This document shows, in pieces, positions 15,989 to 22,810 of a DNA stretch of 22,810 nucleotides. The stretch is from contig JBEHWJ010000026.1 of NCBI GenBank assembly GCA_040217755.1, positions 1-22,810 of the forward strand. Reading direction: 5' to 3'. Both the position numbers and the translations under genes were made by a program. The DNA is from PHAA01 sp040217755 (lineage in GTDB: Bacteria; Bacillota; Syntrophomonadia; Syntrophomonadales; Syntrophomonadaceae). Positions within the stretch are counted from its first letter, which is position 1. Every line of letters begins with the position of its first letter. The notes under the pieces are model-generated. The model did no database searches and was not told where the DNA came from. It was given only the letters and a program-made list of their open reading frames with translations.

Positions 15989-16822
15989 ATGGTATACAAG
16001 CCTAAAAAGGCTTATGGGGGATTACTGGGACTCGTGGTGGGTATCATCGTGTTTGGTTTTGCCATCTGGGGCATCGGTTTTGGCCTGGAGGAATCCGACC
16101 GGGTGCTGAAATTGATGTTGCTGGTGCCAGCCTATATTTTTGCATTAGGGTTTGCCTATTTGCTCCTGGGAGCATTTATAATGAGCTACAAAGTGGATGA
16201 TAGTGCGGTTACCATAGTCTGGGGACTGCATAGAAAACGGATCCCCCTGGCCGCTATAGATGAGATAATCGACGTCAGGGGCCGGGCCAACCTCTTTCCG
16301 TTCCTGGCCACTGCCTGGAAAGGGTACATGTTGGGACTATACTCAGGCCGGGGACTGGGGTCGCTAAAGATGTGTGCCACCGTTCCTGAGGACGGGTTTG
16401 TTTTGCTCAAAACCAAGCAGGGGGTTTACGGTATCACCCCAGCCGACAGCGCTGCATACATCAAGGATGTGGCCAGCAAAGCCGGCAAGGGTCCCCAAAT
16501 CCTGGACATGGCTGAGATGGACCCCGAGGTTTACGGCAAAGCCATCCACAAGGATGAGCATTTCGCCCTCTTCATGCGCTTAAATCAGATATTCCTGGCT
16601 ATCCTGGCCATATTGATAGTGGCTTTTTTCCCCGGTTCGGGAGCGCCCAAAATGATCGTGCTGCTGCTGGTGCTGGCCCTGGCTTTGTACGCTTTCAACG
16701 CCGGCAATGCCAAACGGCTTTACCAGTTCAGTCCTTCTGGTGCCGATGTTACGCTTCTGATAGCCCTGGCCGTAAACGGGATATTTATTATCCTGACCGT
16801 CATCGGGATATGGTTAGTGTAG
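15989..16822 (+). CDS. Bacterial PH-domain membrane protein
   Basis: A 277-residue integral membrane protein. Two N-terminal membrane helices lie at about residues 10-31 and 40-66. They are followed by a soluble beta-rich region (about 67-165, with YKVDDSAVTIVWG ... RIPLAAIDEIIDV) that resembles bacterial PH domains of the bPH/DUF type. Three more hydrophobic helices lie at about 196-216, 220-240 and 254-276. The start is the first ATG after an in-frame stop; the ribosome site is poor (GGATAGG), which suggests low expression or coupling to upstream translation. The function of such proteins is largely unknown. It sits 62 bases after the PFK gene. Confidence 0.75.
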   Translation: MVYKPKKAYGGLLGLVVGIIVFGFAIWGIGFGLEESDRVLKLMLLVPAYIFALGFAYLLLGAFIMSYKVDDSAVTIVWGLHRKRIPLAAIDEIIDVRGRANLFPFLATAWKGYMLGLYSGRGLGSLKMCATVPEDGFVLLKTKQGVYGITPADSAAYIKDVASKAGKGPQILDMAEMDPEVYGKAIHKDEHFALFMRLNQIFLAILAILIVAFFPGSGAPKMIVLLLVLALALYAFNAGNAKRLYQFSPSGADVTLLIALAVNGIFIILTVIGIWLV

Positions 16823-16824
16823 CA

Positions 16825-16919
16825 GATTCATTAAGCAGGCCGTAACTGCAAACGCCAGCAACCTTCAGACCGAGGGTAATCATACTGGATACGAGCCTGA
16901 TTCATCAAGGAGACCGTAA
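16825..16919 (+). repeat. Imperfect 21-bp direct repeats upstream of the YchF-like gene
   Basis: GATTCATTAAGCAGGCCGTAA (16825-16845) and a second copy at 16899-16919 differ at 3 of 21 positions and start 74 bases apart. AGACCG and TAATCAT also occur twice nearby (around 16867-16883 and 16911-16923). They could be binding sites or a decayed duplication. Confidence 0.5.
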
Positions 16920-16967
16920 TCATAATTATGTAAACCTTTAAACAAAACACTGCAGCAAAGGATAAGG

Positions 16968-18035
16968 ATGCTCATGCAATTAGGAATAATCGGCATGCCC
17001 ATGGTGGGCAAGACCACTCTGTTCGAACTTCTGACCGGGAGCAGCGACAAAGGCAGTCAAGGCAAAGCCCATACTGCTATCGCCCGCATACCTGACCCGA
17101 GGATAGACTACCTTTCCGGGATCTTTAAGCCCAAGAAGACGGCCTATGCCCAACTGGAGGTAATCGATATACCCGGGTTGACCCCGGGCGGGGAGAAAAA
17201 TGCTGCCCTTTTCCTGGATGCCGTCCGCCGGGCGGATGCTTTGCTGCACGTGGTCAGGCTGTTCGACGATGATGCGGTACCATATATATATGACAGCATC
17301 GATCCTATGCGGGATATTGAGACTATAAGCTATGAATTGCTGCTATCAGATCTGGATCTTATCGAAAAACGCATCGACCGCATCAACAGCAACAAGAAAC
17401 GCAGTCAGATGTTGAGGGAACTCGGACTACTGGAACGGCTGCAGGATGCCTTGAGCGAAGAGAAACCGATATCATCGGTGCTGATTGATGATGATGAGCT
17501 GGAGATAATGTCTACCTACCAGTTTCTGACTAATAAACCGGTTATGATTTGCCTAAATATCGGCGAGGCCGACATCGATAAAGAGGATTATCCCCAGAAG
17601 GAGAGGATAATGGAGTATTCCCGGCAGACCAATATACCGGTGATCGTGGTTTCTGCCGATATCGAGAGGGAGATAGCTGAACTGGAGCCGGAAGAGAAGG
17701 AACTTTTCATGCAGGACCTGGGTATAACTGAAACAGGTTTGGCCAAGATCAGCCGTTCCATGTACCAGAGATTGGGCTTGATATCCTTTTTCACGGTAGG
17801 AGAAGACGAAGTCAAGGCCTGGACCATTGAAGCCGGAACCAATGCCCGCAAGGCGGCCGGGAAGATCCATTCCGACATAGAGAGAGGTTTCATCCGGGCC
17901 GAGGCGGTCGATTACCAGGTATTCAAGGATTTGGGCAGCATGGCCGCGGTCAAGGAAAAAGGTCTGTTCAGATTGGAAGGCAAAGAGTACATAGTCAAGG
18001 ATGGAGAAATAATTCATTTCCGCTTTAATGTTTAG
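16968..18035 (+). CDS. YchF/Obg-type P-loop NTPase (divergent paralogue)
   Basis: A 355-residue protein of the YchF family, ribosome-associated NTPases of the Obg clade that often use ATP. An AAAGGATAAGG site precedes ATGs at 16968 and 16974; either may be used. The P-loop is GMPMVGKTTLF (residues 9-19), the G3 motif is DIPGL (67-71), and the base-reading motif is NIGE (197-200), the NxxE form typical of YchF. A coiled-coil region lies around residues 120-165. The C-terminal TGS-like domain is strongly conserved (AWTIEAGTNARKAAGKIHSD, GFIRAEAVDY). The switch region lacks the usual YchF sequence, so this may be a second, specialised copy and not the housekeeping one. A strong terminator ends the unit. 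Confidence 0.87.
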   Translation: MLMQLGIIGMPMVGKTTLFELLTGSSDKGSQGKAHTAIARIPDPRIDYLSGIFKPKKTAYAQLEVIDIPGLTPGGEKNAALFLDAVRRADALLHVVRLFDDDAVPYIYDSIDPMRDIETISYELLLSDLDLIEKRIDRINSNKKRSQMLRELGLLERLQDALSEEKPISSVLIDDDELEIMSTYQFLTNKPVMICLNIGEADIDKEDYPQKERIMEYSRQTNIPVIVVSADIEREIAELEPEEKELFMQDLGITETGLAKISRSMYQRLGLISFFTVGEDEVKAWTIEAGTNARKAAGKIHSDIERGFIRAEAVDYQVFKDLGSMAAVKEKGLFRLEGKEYIVKDGEIIHFRFNV

Positions 18036-18054
18036 ATAGAGGTAATAAAAATAG

Positions 18055-18096
18055 GGACCAGGACAGCTGCCCCCACTGTCCTGGTCCTTTCTTCTT
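18055..18096 (+). terminator. Strong Rho-independent terminator after the YchF-like gene
   Basis: A perfect 12-bp stem: 18055-18066 pairs with 18076-18087 around a 9-base loop, followed by TTTCTTCTT. It separates the YchF-like gene from the third YheC/D gene, which therefore needs its own promoter. Confidence 0.92.
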
Positions 18097-18164
18097 CCGG
18101 CAATAACCAATTAAAGTAGGGCCTATGAAGGCACTAACCATTTCTAAGATTCATATCATGAACT

Positions 18165-19346
18165 ATGAGAAAAAAATCCGACCAACTACTCAACTGCATC
18201 GAATCTTTACGCCAGGATGCTGGCAAGCCTGTCGTTTCCAAGGAAAAAGTGATGGTAGGTGTGCTCACCACGCCCCGCAAAGGAGCCGCTTACCCGCTTC
18301 CATACGGCAGGGAAGCGCGGCTTAAGAAGGAGATGACGGCGACCGCCCGGGCCCATGGTATATTTATGTTCTTCTTTTATACCGAAGGTTTCGATATGGT
18401 CACCGATACCGTAGTAGGTCACGCCTTCCGAATGAAGAAGAGGGGTGCGGGAAAGTGGGTCACAGCGGTTTTCCAGCGCCCGAACATCGTATACAACCGC
18501 CTAAGTTTCAGAAAAGATGAAGCCCGGAGCAGGGTTCAGCAACTTCTGGCTTATCTGCACAACCATCCGTGTATATGGCTTTTCAATCCCCGTTTCCTTC
18601 ATAAGTGGGAGGTCCACAAAAGCCTGGTGAGCAGCAGCATAACCTGCAGCCTGGTGCCGGAATCCCACCTTTTCAATAAAAATAACTTAGGCCTAATGCT
18701 GAGAAAATATCCCCAGTTATTTATCAAACCGATAGATAAGAGCATCGGCAAGGGGATAGTTATCGTCAGGCGGGCCCCGGACGGGGGTGGTTATGAATAC
18801 AAACCGGCTTGCTCCGACCGGCAGTGGAGATCATGCAAGTTGGCCCGGGACTTGTATATCAACCTCAAAGCGGGTATGGATCCCGGCAGTCAGTATCTGA
18901 TACAGAGAGGTCTGCAACTGGCCCGGATAGACGGTCGGGTATTTGACCTGCGCGCCCAGGTACAGAAAAACGGACAGGGGGAGTGGGCCTTGACCGGTGT
19001 CGGGGTCAGGGTGGCGGCACCCAACAAATACGTGACCCACGTGCCCAATGGCGGTTCCAAAGCCGATTACGATAAAGTGATGAAGGTGGTATGCGGTGGT
19101 TCCGCCCAACGGTTGAAGAGACTAGAGGCCCAATTAACCCATATATGTGAGACAGTCCCCAATGTATTGGAAAAGAGCCTGAATATGAACCTGGGTATCT
19201 TATCGATCGATATAGGACTGGAACAAAATGGGGTAATGCAGATCATCGAGGTCAACTCAAAACCCTCCAGTTTCGATGAACATCATATCCGCCGCCGGCA
19301 TCTGGAATATTTGAACCAATATTTCCTCTACCTGGGCAGATCATAA
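18165..19346 (+). CDS. YheC/YheD-type ATP-grasp ligase 3 (short form)
   Basis: A third YheC/YheD ATP-grasp protein of up to 393 residues, without the beta-rich N-terminal domain of the other two. The ATG at 18165 has no good binding site. An in-frame ATG at 18252 has AAGGA 7 bases upstream and would start at MVGVLTTPRKG, so the true protein may be 364 residues. The family signature WLFNPRFLHKWEVHKSL lies at 138-154; then come FIKPIDKSIGKGI (Lys188), FDLRAQVQKN (Asp261) and IIEVNSKP (Glu362, Asn364). The ELG(I/L)D block of the paralogues is ILSID here, so one conserved Glu is lost; activity may be altered. The amidoligase gene follows after 24 bases, so the pair forms an operon. Confidence 0.87.
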   Translation: MRKKSDQLLNCIESLRQDAGKPVVSKEKVMVGVLTTPRKGAAYPLPYGREARLKKEMTATARAHGIFMFFFYTEGFDMVTDTVVGHAFRMKKRGAGKWVTAVFQRPNIVYNRLSFRKDEARSRVQQLLAYLHNHPCIWLFNPRFLHKWEVHKSLVSSSITCSLVPESHLFNKNNLGLMLRKYPQLFIKPIDKSIGKGIVIVRRAPDGGGYEYKPACSDRQWRSCKLARDLYINLKAGMDPGSQYLIQRGLQLARIDGRVFDLRAQVQKNGQGEWALTGVGVRVAAPNKYVTHVPNGGSKADYDKVMKVVCGGSAQRLKRLEAQLTHICETVPNVLEKSLNMNLGILSIDIGLEQNGVMQIIEVNSKPSSFDEHHIRRRHLEYLNQYFLYLGRS

Positions 19347-19370
19347 TATTTGTTGGAAAAGGGGCCAAAC

Positions 19371-20939
19371 ATGCTGTTAGGATTAACATACCGGGACAAT
19401 AAAACTGGGGCTTATATTCAAGCCCACCTGTCGTCCAGGGGTCATATCTCCGCCCAGCGGGAAGTGACCATCGATGGTCAGGTCTACCAAAGGATGTTGA
19501 TTAAGAGCGGGCCTTCCGATGTCCGTTACCAGGTCAATTCCATCCAGGCGGTACAGGCCAGTCAGAACCTGACTACGACCTTGAACATCCTCGACATCAA
19601 TGGAATCCCCTTTGACCCTAACCCGGATGACGGCTATATCCGGAGCTACAATATCCTGGTATTCGACTGGCAGACCATCTCCATCCGCCAGAACCCCAGC
19701 AGCCGCGGGGGCAAGCCCAAATATATAGAGGAGGAACAAGTGAAAAAGGGGTCCGAAATGGCCAAACGGGCCTTGTATGTACTGGGGCTGGATTATGGCA
19801 TGGTGAAAGTGGCTGTGACTAGCGGCAAAAGGCTATACGTAGTAAGGGTTGATAGTTCACCGATCCTCCGGGATAAAGACTTGGCGGTCCTGCTCCGCAT
19901 GCTGGATGGGGTGATCGATATAGCCAATCGTCCCGGCAGCAGGGAGGTGAAAATGGGGGCTGACCCTGAATTCATGTTGTACAATATCAAGAATGGCAAG
20001 ATGACCCCCGCCTCGCAATTCTTTCCCCGCGACGGGGTAGTAGGCTGTGACGCGCTGCGCACCCCCAATCGTCAATCCCGGCCCATAGCAGAATTACGGC
20101 CCCGGCCTGCCAATTCCCCCCTCAAACTGCTGGCCAACGTGGAGGATGCGATGCATTTCGCCTACCGCTTGGCTCCATATAAAAATATCAAATGGCTGGC
20201 CGGCAGCCGGCCTTTTCAGGGTTATTCCATCGGCGGACATATCCACTTCAGTAATGTGGAGCTTAACAGCCATATTTTGCGGGCCCTGGACAGCTATTTG
20301 GGGCTGCCGGTATTTCTGCTGGAGAACCAGGCGACAGCTGTTAAAAGACGGTTGAAATACGGATTTCTGGCTGACTTCCGGACTAAAGACCATGGGGGTT
20401 TTGAATACCGGACCACAGCCAGCTGGTTGGTATCACCCCAGATAGCGGCGGCGGTTTTGTGTCTGGCCAAGATAGTGGCCAGTAATTATTTGTACCTTAC
20501 CCGTAATTGCTTTATTGACATCGAGGCCCAAAGAGCCTTTTATGAAGGCGATCAGGAGTACCTGCGTCTCGTGTTCCATGATATCTGGTCAGACATTAAG
20601 AAATCGGATATGTATCACACTTATAAGGAGGAACTTCAGATTATCGAGGATATGGTAAATAGCCGCATCAGCTGGGATGAAAGGGAAGATATAAGGAAGG
20701 CATGGGCCATAACCGGAACTGCTTTAAAAAAAAACGAACTTCTTCTCCTCCAAATACCAGAAGAAGGCGACTCGCCCCACTATAGAGAACCCATTCCAGC
20801 TGCCAGCCGCCGGTCAAGAAGCATCAACTATGACCGCACCATACCCCTGGGTAATAATTACTGGGACCGGAATGACCGGTACAACAACCGGTACGCTTCC
20901 GGCCCAGTCTACATAAATACCCAGAACTATTATTACTAA
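19371..20939 (+). CDS. phiEco32-type COOH-NH2 ligase (amidoligase) with ATP-grasp-like N-terminus
   Basis: A 522-residue predicted amidoligase of the glutamate-cysteine-ligase fold, a family described by comparative genomics and often found with ATP-grasp ligases. The ATG at 19371 follows AAAAGGGG by 6 bases; a TTG at 19350 lacks this. The catalytic domain covers about residues 194-390: MGADPEFM (Glu200), AELRPRP (Glu241), GGHIHFS (288-294), GGFEYRT (342-348). The N-terminal ~190 residues end in VLGLDYGMVKVAV and LYVVRVDSSP. These resemble the end of an ATP-grasp domain, but the usual E-x-N metal motif has become RVD, so this part is probably inactive. The last 40 residues are rich in Tyr, Asn and Arg and end NYYY. 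It is co-operonic with ATP-grasp 3. Confidence 0.83.
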   Translation: MLLGLTYRDNKTGAYIQAHLSSRGHISAQREVTIDGQVYQRMLIKSGPSDVRYQVNSIQAVQASQNLTTTLNILDINGIPFDPNPDDGYIRSYNILVFDWQTISIRQNPSSRGGKPKYIEEEQVKKGSEMAKRALYVLGLDYGMVKVAVTSGKRLYVVRVDSSPILRDKDLAVLLRMLDGVIDIANRPGSREVKMGADPEFMLYNIKNGKMTPASQFFPRDGVVGCDALRTPNRQSRPIAELRPRPANSPLKLLANVEDAMHFAYRLAPYKNIKWLAGSRPFQGYSIGGHIHFSNVELNSHILRALDSYLGLPVFLLENQATAVKRRLKYGFLADFRTKDHGGFEYRTTASWLVSPQIAAAVLCLAKIVASNYLYLTRNCFIDIEAQRAFYEGDQEYLRLVFHDIWSDIKKSDMYHTYKEELQIIEDMVNSRISWDEREDIRKAWAITGTALKKNELLLLQIPEEGDSPHYREPIPAASRRSRSINYDRTIPLGNNYWDRNDRYNNRYASGPVYINTQNYYY

Positions 20940-20948
20940 GGCTTGACC

Positions 20949-21734
20949 CTATTTCATACCCAGGTAGCCGAGCAAAATGTTAGCTGCTTTTATTTGCCGG
21001 TCGATCCGGGTATCAAGAGGATCCCGGGAACAGGTTTCAAAGATGAAGGCTTTGGTCCCGCAGACTACCGCGGCGGCTCGGGACAAGCTGCCGCTCACCG
21101 GATAACGCAGCAGCGAGAATTTTTTATATGAGGTGTTTATATTGGCGTTCATGGAGTTGACGATCCTGGTGGCCACGGTTCTGGTCGAGCTGTCGGGATA
21201 GTAGATACACGATTGACCCACCGAGGACGATGAGGTCACCTTCTGGTAGTTGGCTCCTTCGTGCATGTCCATCAACCAATCCACACCATAACCCTTGACC
21301 ACGCCGAAAATTGCCTTGGAAAGAGTGTTGTCAGCGCTGTCCGATTTGCTTTTCGGGAAGTCCCGGTTGAGGTCGGCTCCGCCCAGCGCGCGGGTGTGAG
21401 CCTCCACCGCCCGCTGGTTGGCCCGGGGAAGAACCAGCAACCGGCCTTTGCTGATATCGAAATCTGTTACCTTGGCCGCAGCTTTGTAGCCGGCGGTCTC
21501 ATTTCCGTGCACTCCGCCGACTATCATCACCGTTGGACCAGCCTTACCGCTGTCGATTATGTACAAGGGGGTGGCATACTTGGTTCCCGGAGCGATGGTT
21601 ACGGTCTTGGTGGTCTGGGCTTCAGCCGTGGGGACTGTTCCCAGCTGGGGAATAAAACAAAAGGTGGCAAAAATAAAAATCCCCAGGATTAACGTCGACA
21701 AGCAGCGGTTTACCTGAAATCTTACTTTTTTCAC
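20949..21734 (-). CDS. Secreted M14/AspA-family zinc hydrolase
   Basis: A 261-residue exported metallohydrolase of the succinylglutamate desuccinylase/aspartoacylase (M14-like) family. Residues 1-39 form a signal peptide with an AEA cleavage site. Zinc ligands are His76 and Glu79 (GGVHGNETAG) and His158 (DMHEG); Arg124 (DLNRDFP) should bind the substrate carboxylate and Glu233 (FIFET) matches the catalytic glutamate. The start is a GTG at 21734 with AAAGGA about 10 bases upstream. The family cleaves amide bonds of acyl-amino acids or C-terminal residues of peptides. It converges with the amidoligase gene, with 9 bases between the stops. It could trim a surface peptide made by the ligases, but that link is only positional. 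Confidence 0.88.
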   Translation of the reverse strand: MKKVRFQVNRCLSTLILGIFIFATFCFIPQLGTVPTAEAQTTKTVTIAPGTKYATPLYIIDSGKAGPTVMIVGGVHGNETAGYKAAAKVTDFDISKGRLLVLPRANQRAVEAHTRALGGADLNRDFPKSKSDSADNTLSKAIFGVVKGYGVDWLMDMHEGANYQKVTSSSSVGQSCIYYPDSSTRTVATRIVNSMNANINTSYKKFSLLRYPVSGSLSRAAAVVCGTKAFIFETCSRDPLDTRIDRQIKAANILLGYLGMK

Positions 21735-22031
21735 TTTTTCACATTCCTTTCTTCAAATAATTTTGTATGGAATAAAAGTAAGCAGCCACTAGTTTCAACA
21801 TAAATTTACAAATTTCCTGCCTGTATTTAGATGTAATATATGGAATTAGCTTACATATACCGAGATTACTGGGTTGGCGGGCGCTTGAAAAATTCCATAA
21901 AAATCTTTAATTAGGAATGGAGACAGTCGATGTCAAGAGGTGGCAAACGCAAAATCGGTGCCGAAGAGGGGAGTGCTGACCGGAAGAGGGGAGAGGGGTA
22001 ATCCAAAAAATGGGCGGGTAATAGTGGCGGC
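21735..22031. other. AT-rich intergenic region upstream of the M14 gene
   Basis: About 300 bases between two minus-strand genes. A possible plus-strand mini-gene is listed separately at 21930-22001. On the minus strand a TTGAAA with a weak TTATTC-type -10 box lies within the first 80 bases upstream of the M14 gene. No terminator is evident for the DUF503 gene. Confidence 0.35.
21930..22001 (+). CDS. Possible 23-codon basic micro-ORF
   Basis: ATG at 21930 with GGAG 7 bases upstream, stop TAA at 21999-22001. The peptide starts MSRGGKRKIG and is rich in Lys, Arg, Gly and Glu. A TTGAAA sits near 21884, with TTTAAT as a possible -10 box about 15 bases later. The 3' half contains GAAGAGGGGAG twice, so part of the ORF is a low-complexity repeat. 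No homologue is recognised; it may be non-coding. Confidence 0.25.
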   Translation: MSRGGKRKIGAEEGSADRKRGEG

Positions 22032-22322
22032 TCAATGATCGGTTAACTCCCAGCTAAAGTCGAGGACTTCAAACTGGTGGCTATAGTTGTCTAGAGTGTT
22101 CCGGATGGCATCCCGGATCAACTCGCTTTCGGAGACAGATTTGCAGACGGCGGCGAAGCCGATACTGGCCCGTTGCCACAGATCCTGGTGTTCCACCTCT
22201 GCCACCGAAATGCTGAAACGCTTGCGCAAACGGTCGGCGAGGCTCTGAACCGTCTGTCGCTTATCCTTCAGTGACGAGGCATATGGCAGGTAAATTTCCA
22301 CTTTTCCATGCAAGACATACAT
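22032..22322 (-). CDS. DUF503 family protein (YlxP-like)
   Basis: A 96-residue small protein of DUF503. In many Firmicutes the homologue (YlxP) lies in the nusA-infB-rbfA region; here it stands apart. The ATG at 22320-22322 has GGGGGG 7 bases upstream, which fits the usual N-terminus (MYVLHGKVEIYLP); an ORF start at 22340 is less likely. Family features are SLKDKRQTVQSLADRLRKRF, SVAEVEHQDLWQRASIGFAAV and a C-terminal strand (FEVLDFSWEL). The fold should be a small alpha/beta ferredoxin-like domain. The function is unknown, possibly RNA-related. Confidence 0.92.
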   Translation of the reverse strand: MYVLHGKVEIYLPYASSLKDKRQTVQSLADRLRKRFSISVAEVEHQDLWQRASIGFAAVCKSVSESELIRDAIRNTLDNYSHQFEVLDFSWELTDH

Positions 22323-22342
22323 ATTCAGGCCCCCCAACAAGC

Positions 22343-22367
22343 AAAAACGGCACCTCCCGGTGCCGTT
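22343..22367 (-). terminator. Terminator between the Cys-rich gene and DUF503
   Basis: AACGGCACC (22346-22354 on plus) pairs with GGTGCCGTT (22359-22367) around a 4-base loop. On the minus strand a TTTTT run follows (22343-22347). It lies just after the stop of the Cys-rich gene and just before the DUF503 start region. Confidence 0.8.
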
Positions 22368-22376
22368 GCCCTTAAT

Positions 22377-22712
22377 TTATGACTTTATACCCGGGACTTC
22401 TTTTTCCCATTCAGCTATGAAACGGTCCAGGTCCTTTTGCATAACCGGAATCCGGGCGCCAGTCACGCCACAGTGTAAGCATTTGTCATTTTTAAAGCCC
22501 TGGGCGGAACATTTTTCGGTGACTTCCTGGTCGCAACCATAATTGCCGCACTCGGAGCACCGAAAGATAGGATTTTTGCATGGATGGGAATCTTTATCGC
22601 CACGGCATCTGGCGATGTTGGCTTTTTCCTCCTCGGACAAATCAATAAGCCGCTTCTGATTCATATGGCCGGCGCGCATCCAGAACTTGTTGCTGGGATT
22701 CACTCTCGTCAT
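22377..22712 (-). CDS. Small cysteine-rich (zinc-ribbon-like) protein
   Basis: A 111-residue protein with 9 cysteines in its middle 45 residues: ARCRGDKDSHPCKNP, FRCSECGNYGCDQ, EKCSAQG and DKCLHCG. Several CxxC-type pairs could form one or two zinc or iron-sulfur sites. The N-terminal part is basic and helical, and the C-terminal part (MQKDLDRFIAEWEKEVPG) is an acidic helix. AAGGAG lies 7 bases before the ATG at 22712, and a good promoter lies further upstream. No family is recognised with certainty. It is a single-gene unit with its own terminator. Confidence 0.72.
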   Translation of the reverse strand: MTRVNPSNKFWMRAGHMNQKRLIDLSEEEKANIARCRGDKDSHPCKNPIFRCSECGNYGCDQEVTEKCSAQGFKNDKCLHCGVTGARIPVMQKDLDRFIAEWEKEVPGIKS

Positions 22713-22780
22713 AAAATCACTCCTTGCATATTAATTAGGATTTACAACGGTCACTGAAAAAACCTTGGAGATATATTAGA

Positions 22781-22809
22781 AGTATAGCATATATAGGAAA
22801 CGCACCCAA
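22781..22809 (-). promoter_or_regulatory. Extended -10 promoter of the Cys-rich gene
   Basis: On the minus strand, TTGGGT (22804-22809) and TATACT (22781-22786) are separated by 17 bases, with TG one base before the -10 box (TGCTATACT). The predicted leader is about 60 bases. Confidence 0.55.
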
Positions 22810-22810
22810 A

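Noticed and set aside
18125..18325. 66-codon frame overlapping the start of ATP-grasp gene 3
   Set aside because: Out of frame with the ligase, poor binding site, no recognisable sequence.

Overview
The window looks like a chromosomal segment of an anaerobic, Gram-positive-type Firmicute (Clostridia, possibly Syntrophomonas-like; this assignment is inference). Support: strong AGGAGG-type ribosome binding sites, AT-rich sigma-A-like promoters between moderately GC-rich genes, a CCA-encoding tRNA, a DUF503/YlxP-like gene, several YheC/YheD-type ATP-grasp proteins (a family known from spore-forming Firmicutes), and iron-sulfur proteins. No transposase, integrase, phage gene or CRISPR array was seen.

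Layout. (1) 1-1640: the tail of a sensor histidine kinase, a secreted protein built from a duplicated helical-repeat module, and a small unknown gene on the minus strand. (2) 1700-1890: a tRNA-Trp gene on the minus strand with promoter and terminator. (3) 1992-6490: D-Ala-D-Ala ligase, then a UPF0182 membrane protein followed closely by a cytoplasmic SGNH hydrolase. (4) 6487-7990, minus strand: a DUF523/TudS-like desulfidase translationally coupled to a PP-loop, ThiI/MnmA-like thiolase. (5) 8153-10510: a membrane-anchored CHAP hydrolase converging on a minus-strand pair, a QueG-like double [4Fe-4S] protein and a cysteine-dioxygenase-like cupin. (6) 10713-20939: two coupled YheC/YheD ATP-grasp genes, then an HtrA-type lipoprotein protease, 6-phosphofructokinase, a PH-domain membrane protein and a YchF-type P-loop NTPase, then a third YheC/YheD ATP-grasp gene and a phiEco32-type COOH-NH2 ligase. 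(7) 20949-22712, minus strand: a secreted M14/AspA-type zinc hydrolase, a DUF503 protein and a cysteine-rich small protein.

The most interesting theme is an amidoligase system: three different ATP-grasp ligases plus one glutamate-cysteine-ligase-fold amidoligase within 10 kb. The last carries what looks like a decayed ATP-grasp C-terminus and a Tyr/Asn-rich tail. It faces a secreted zinc hydrolase of a family that cleaves amide bonds. Together they could make, attach or trim a peptide on the cell or spore surface. The substrate cannot be read from the sequence. A second theme is the pairing of a possible RNA thiolase with a desulfidase-family protein in one operon.
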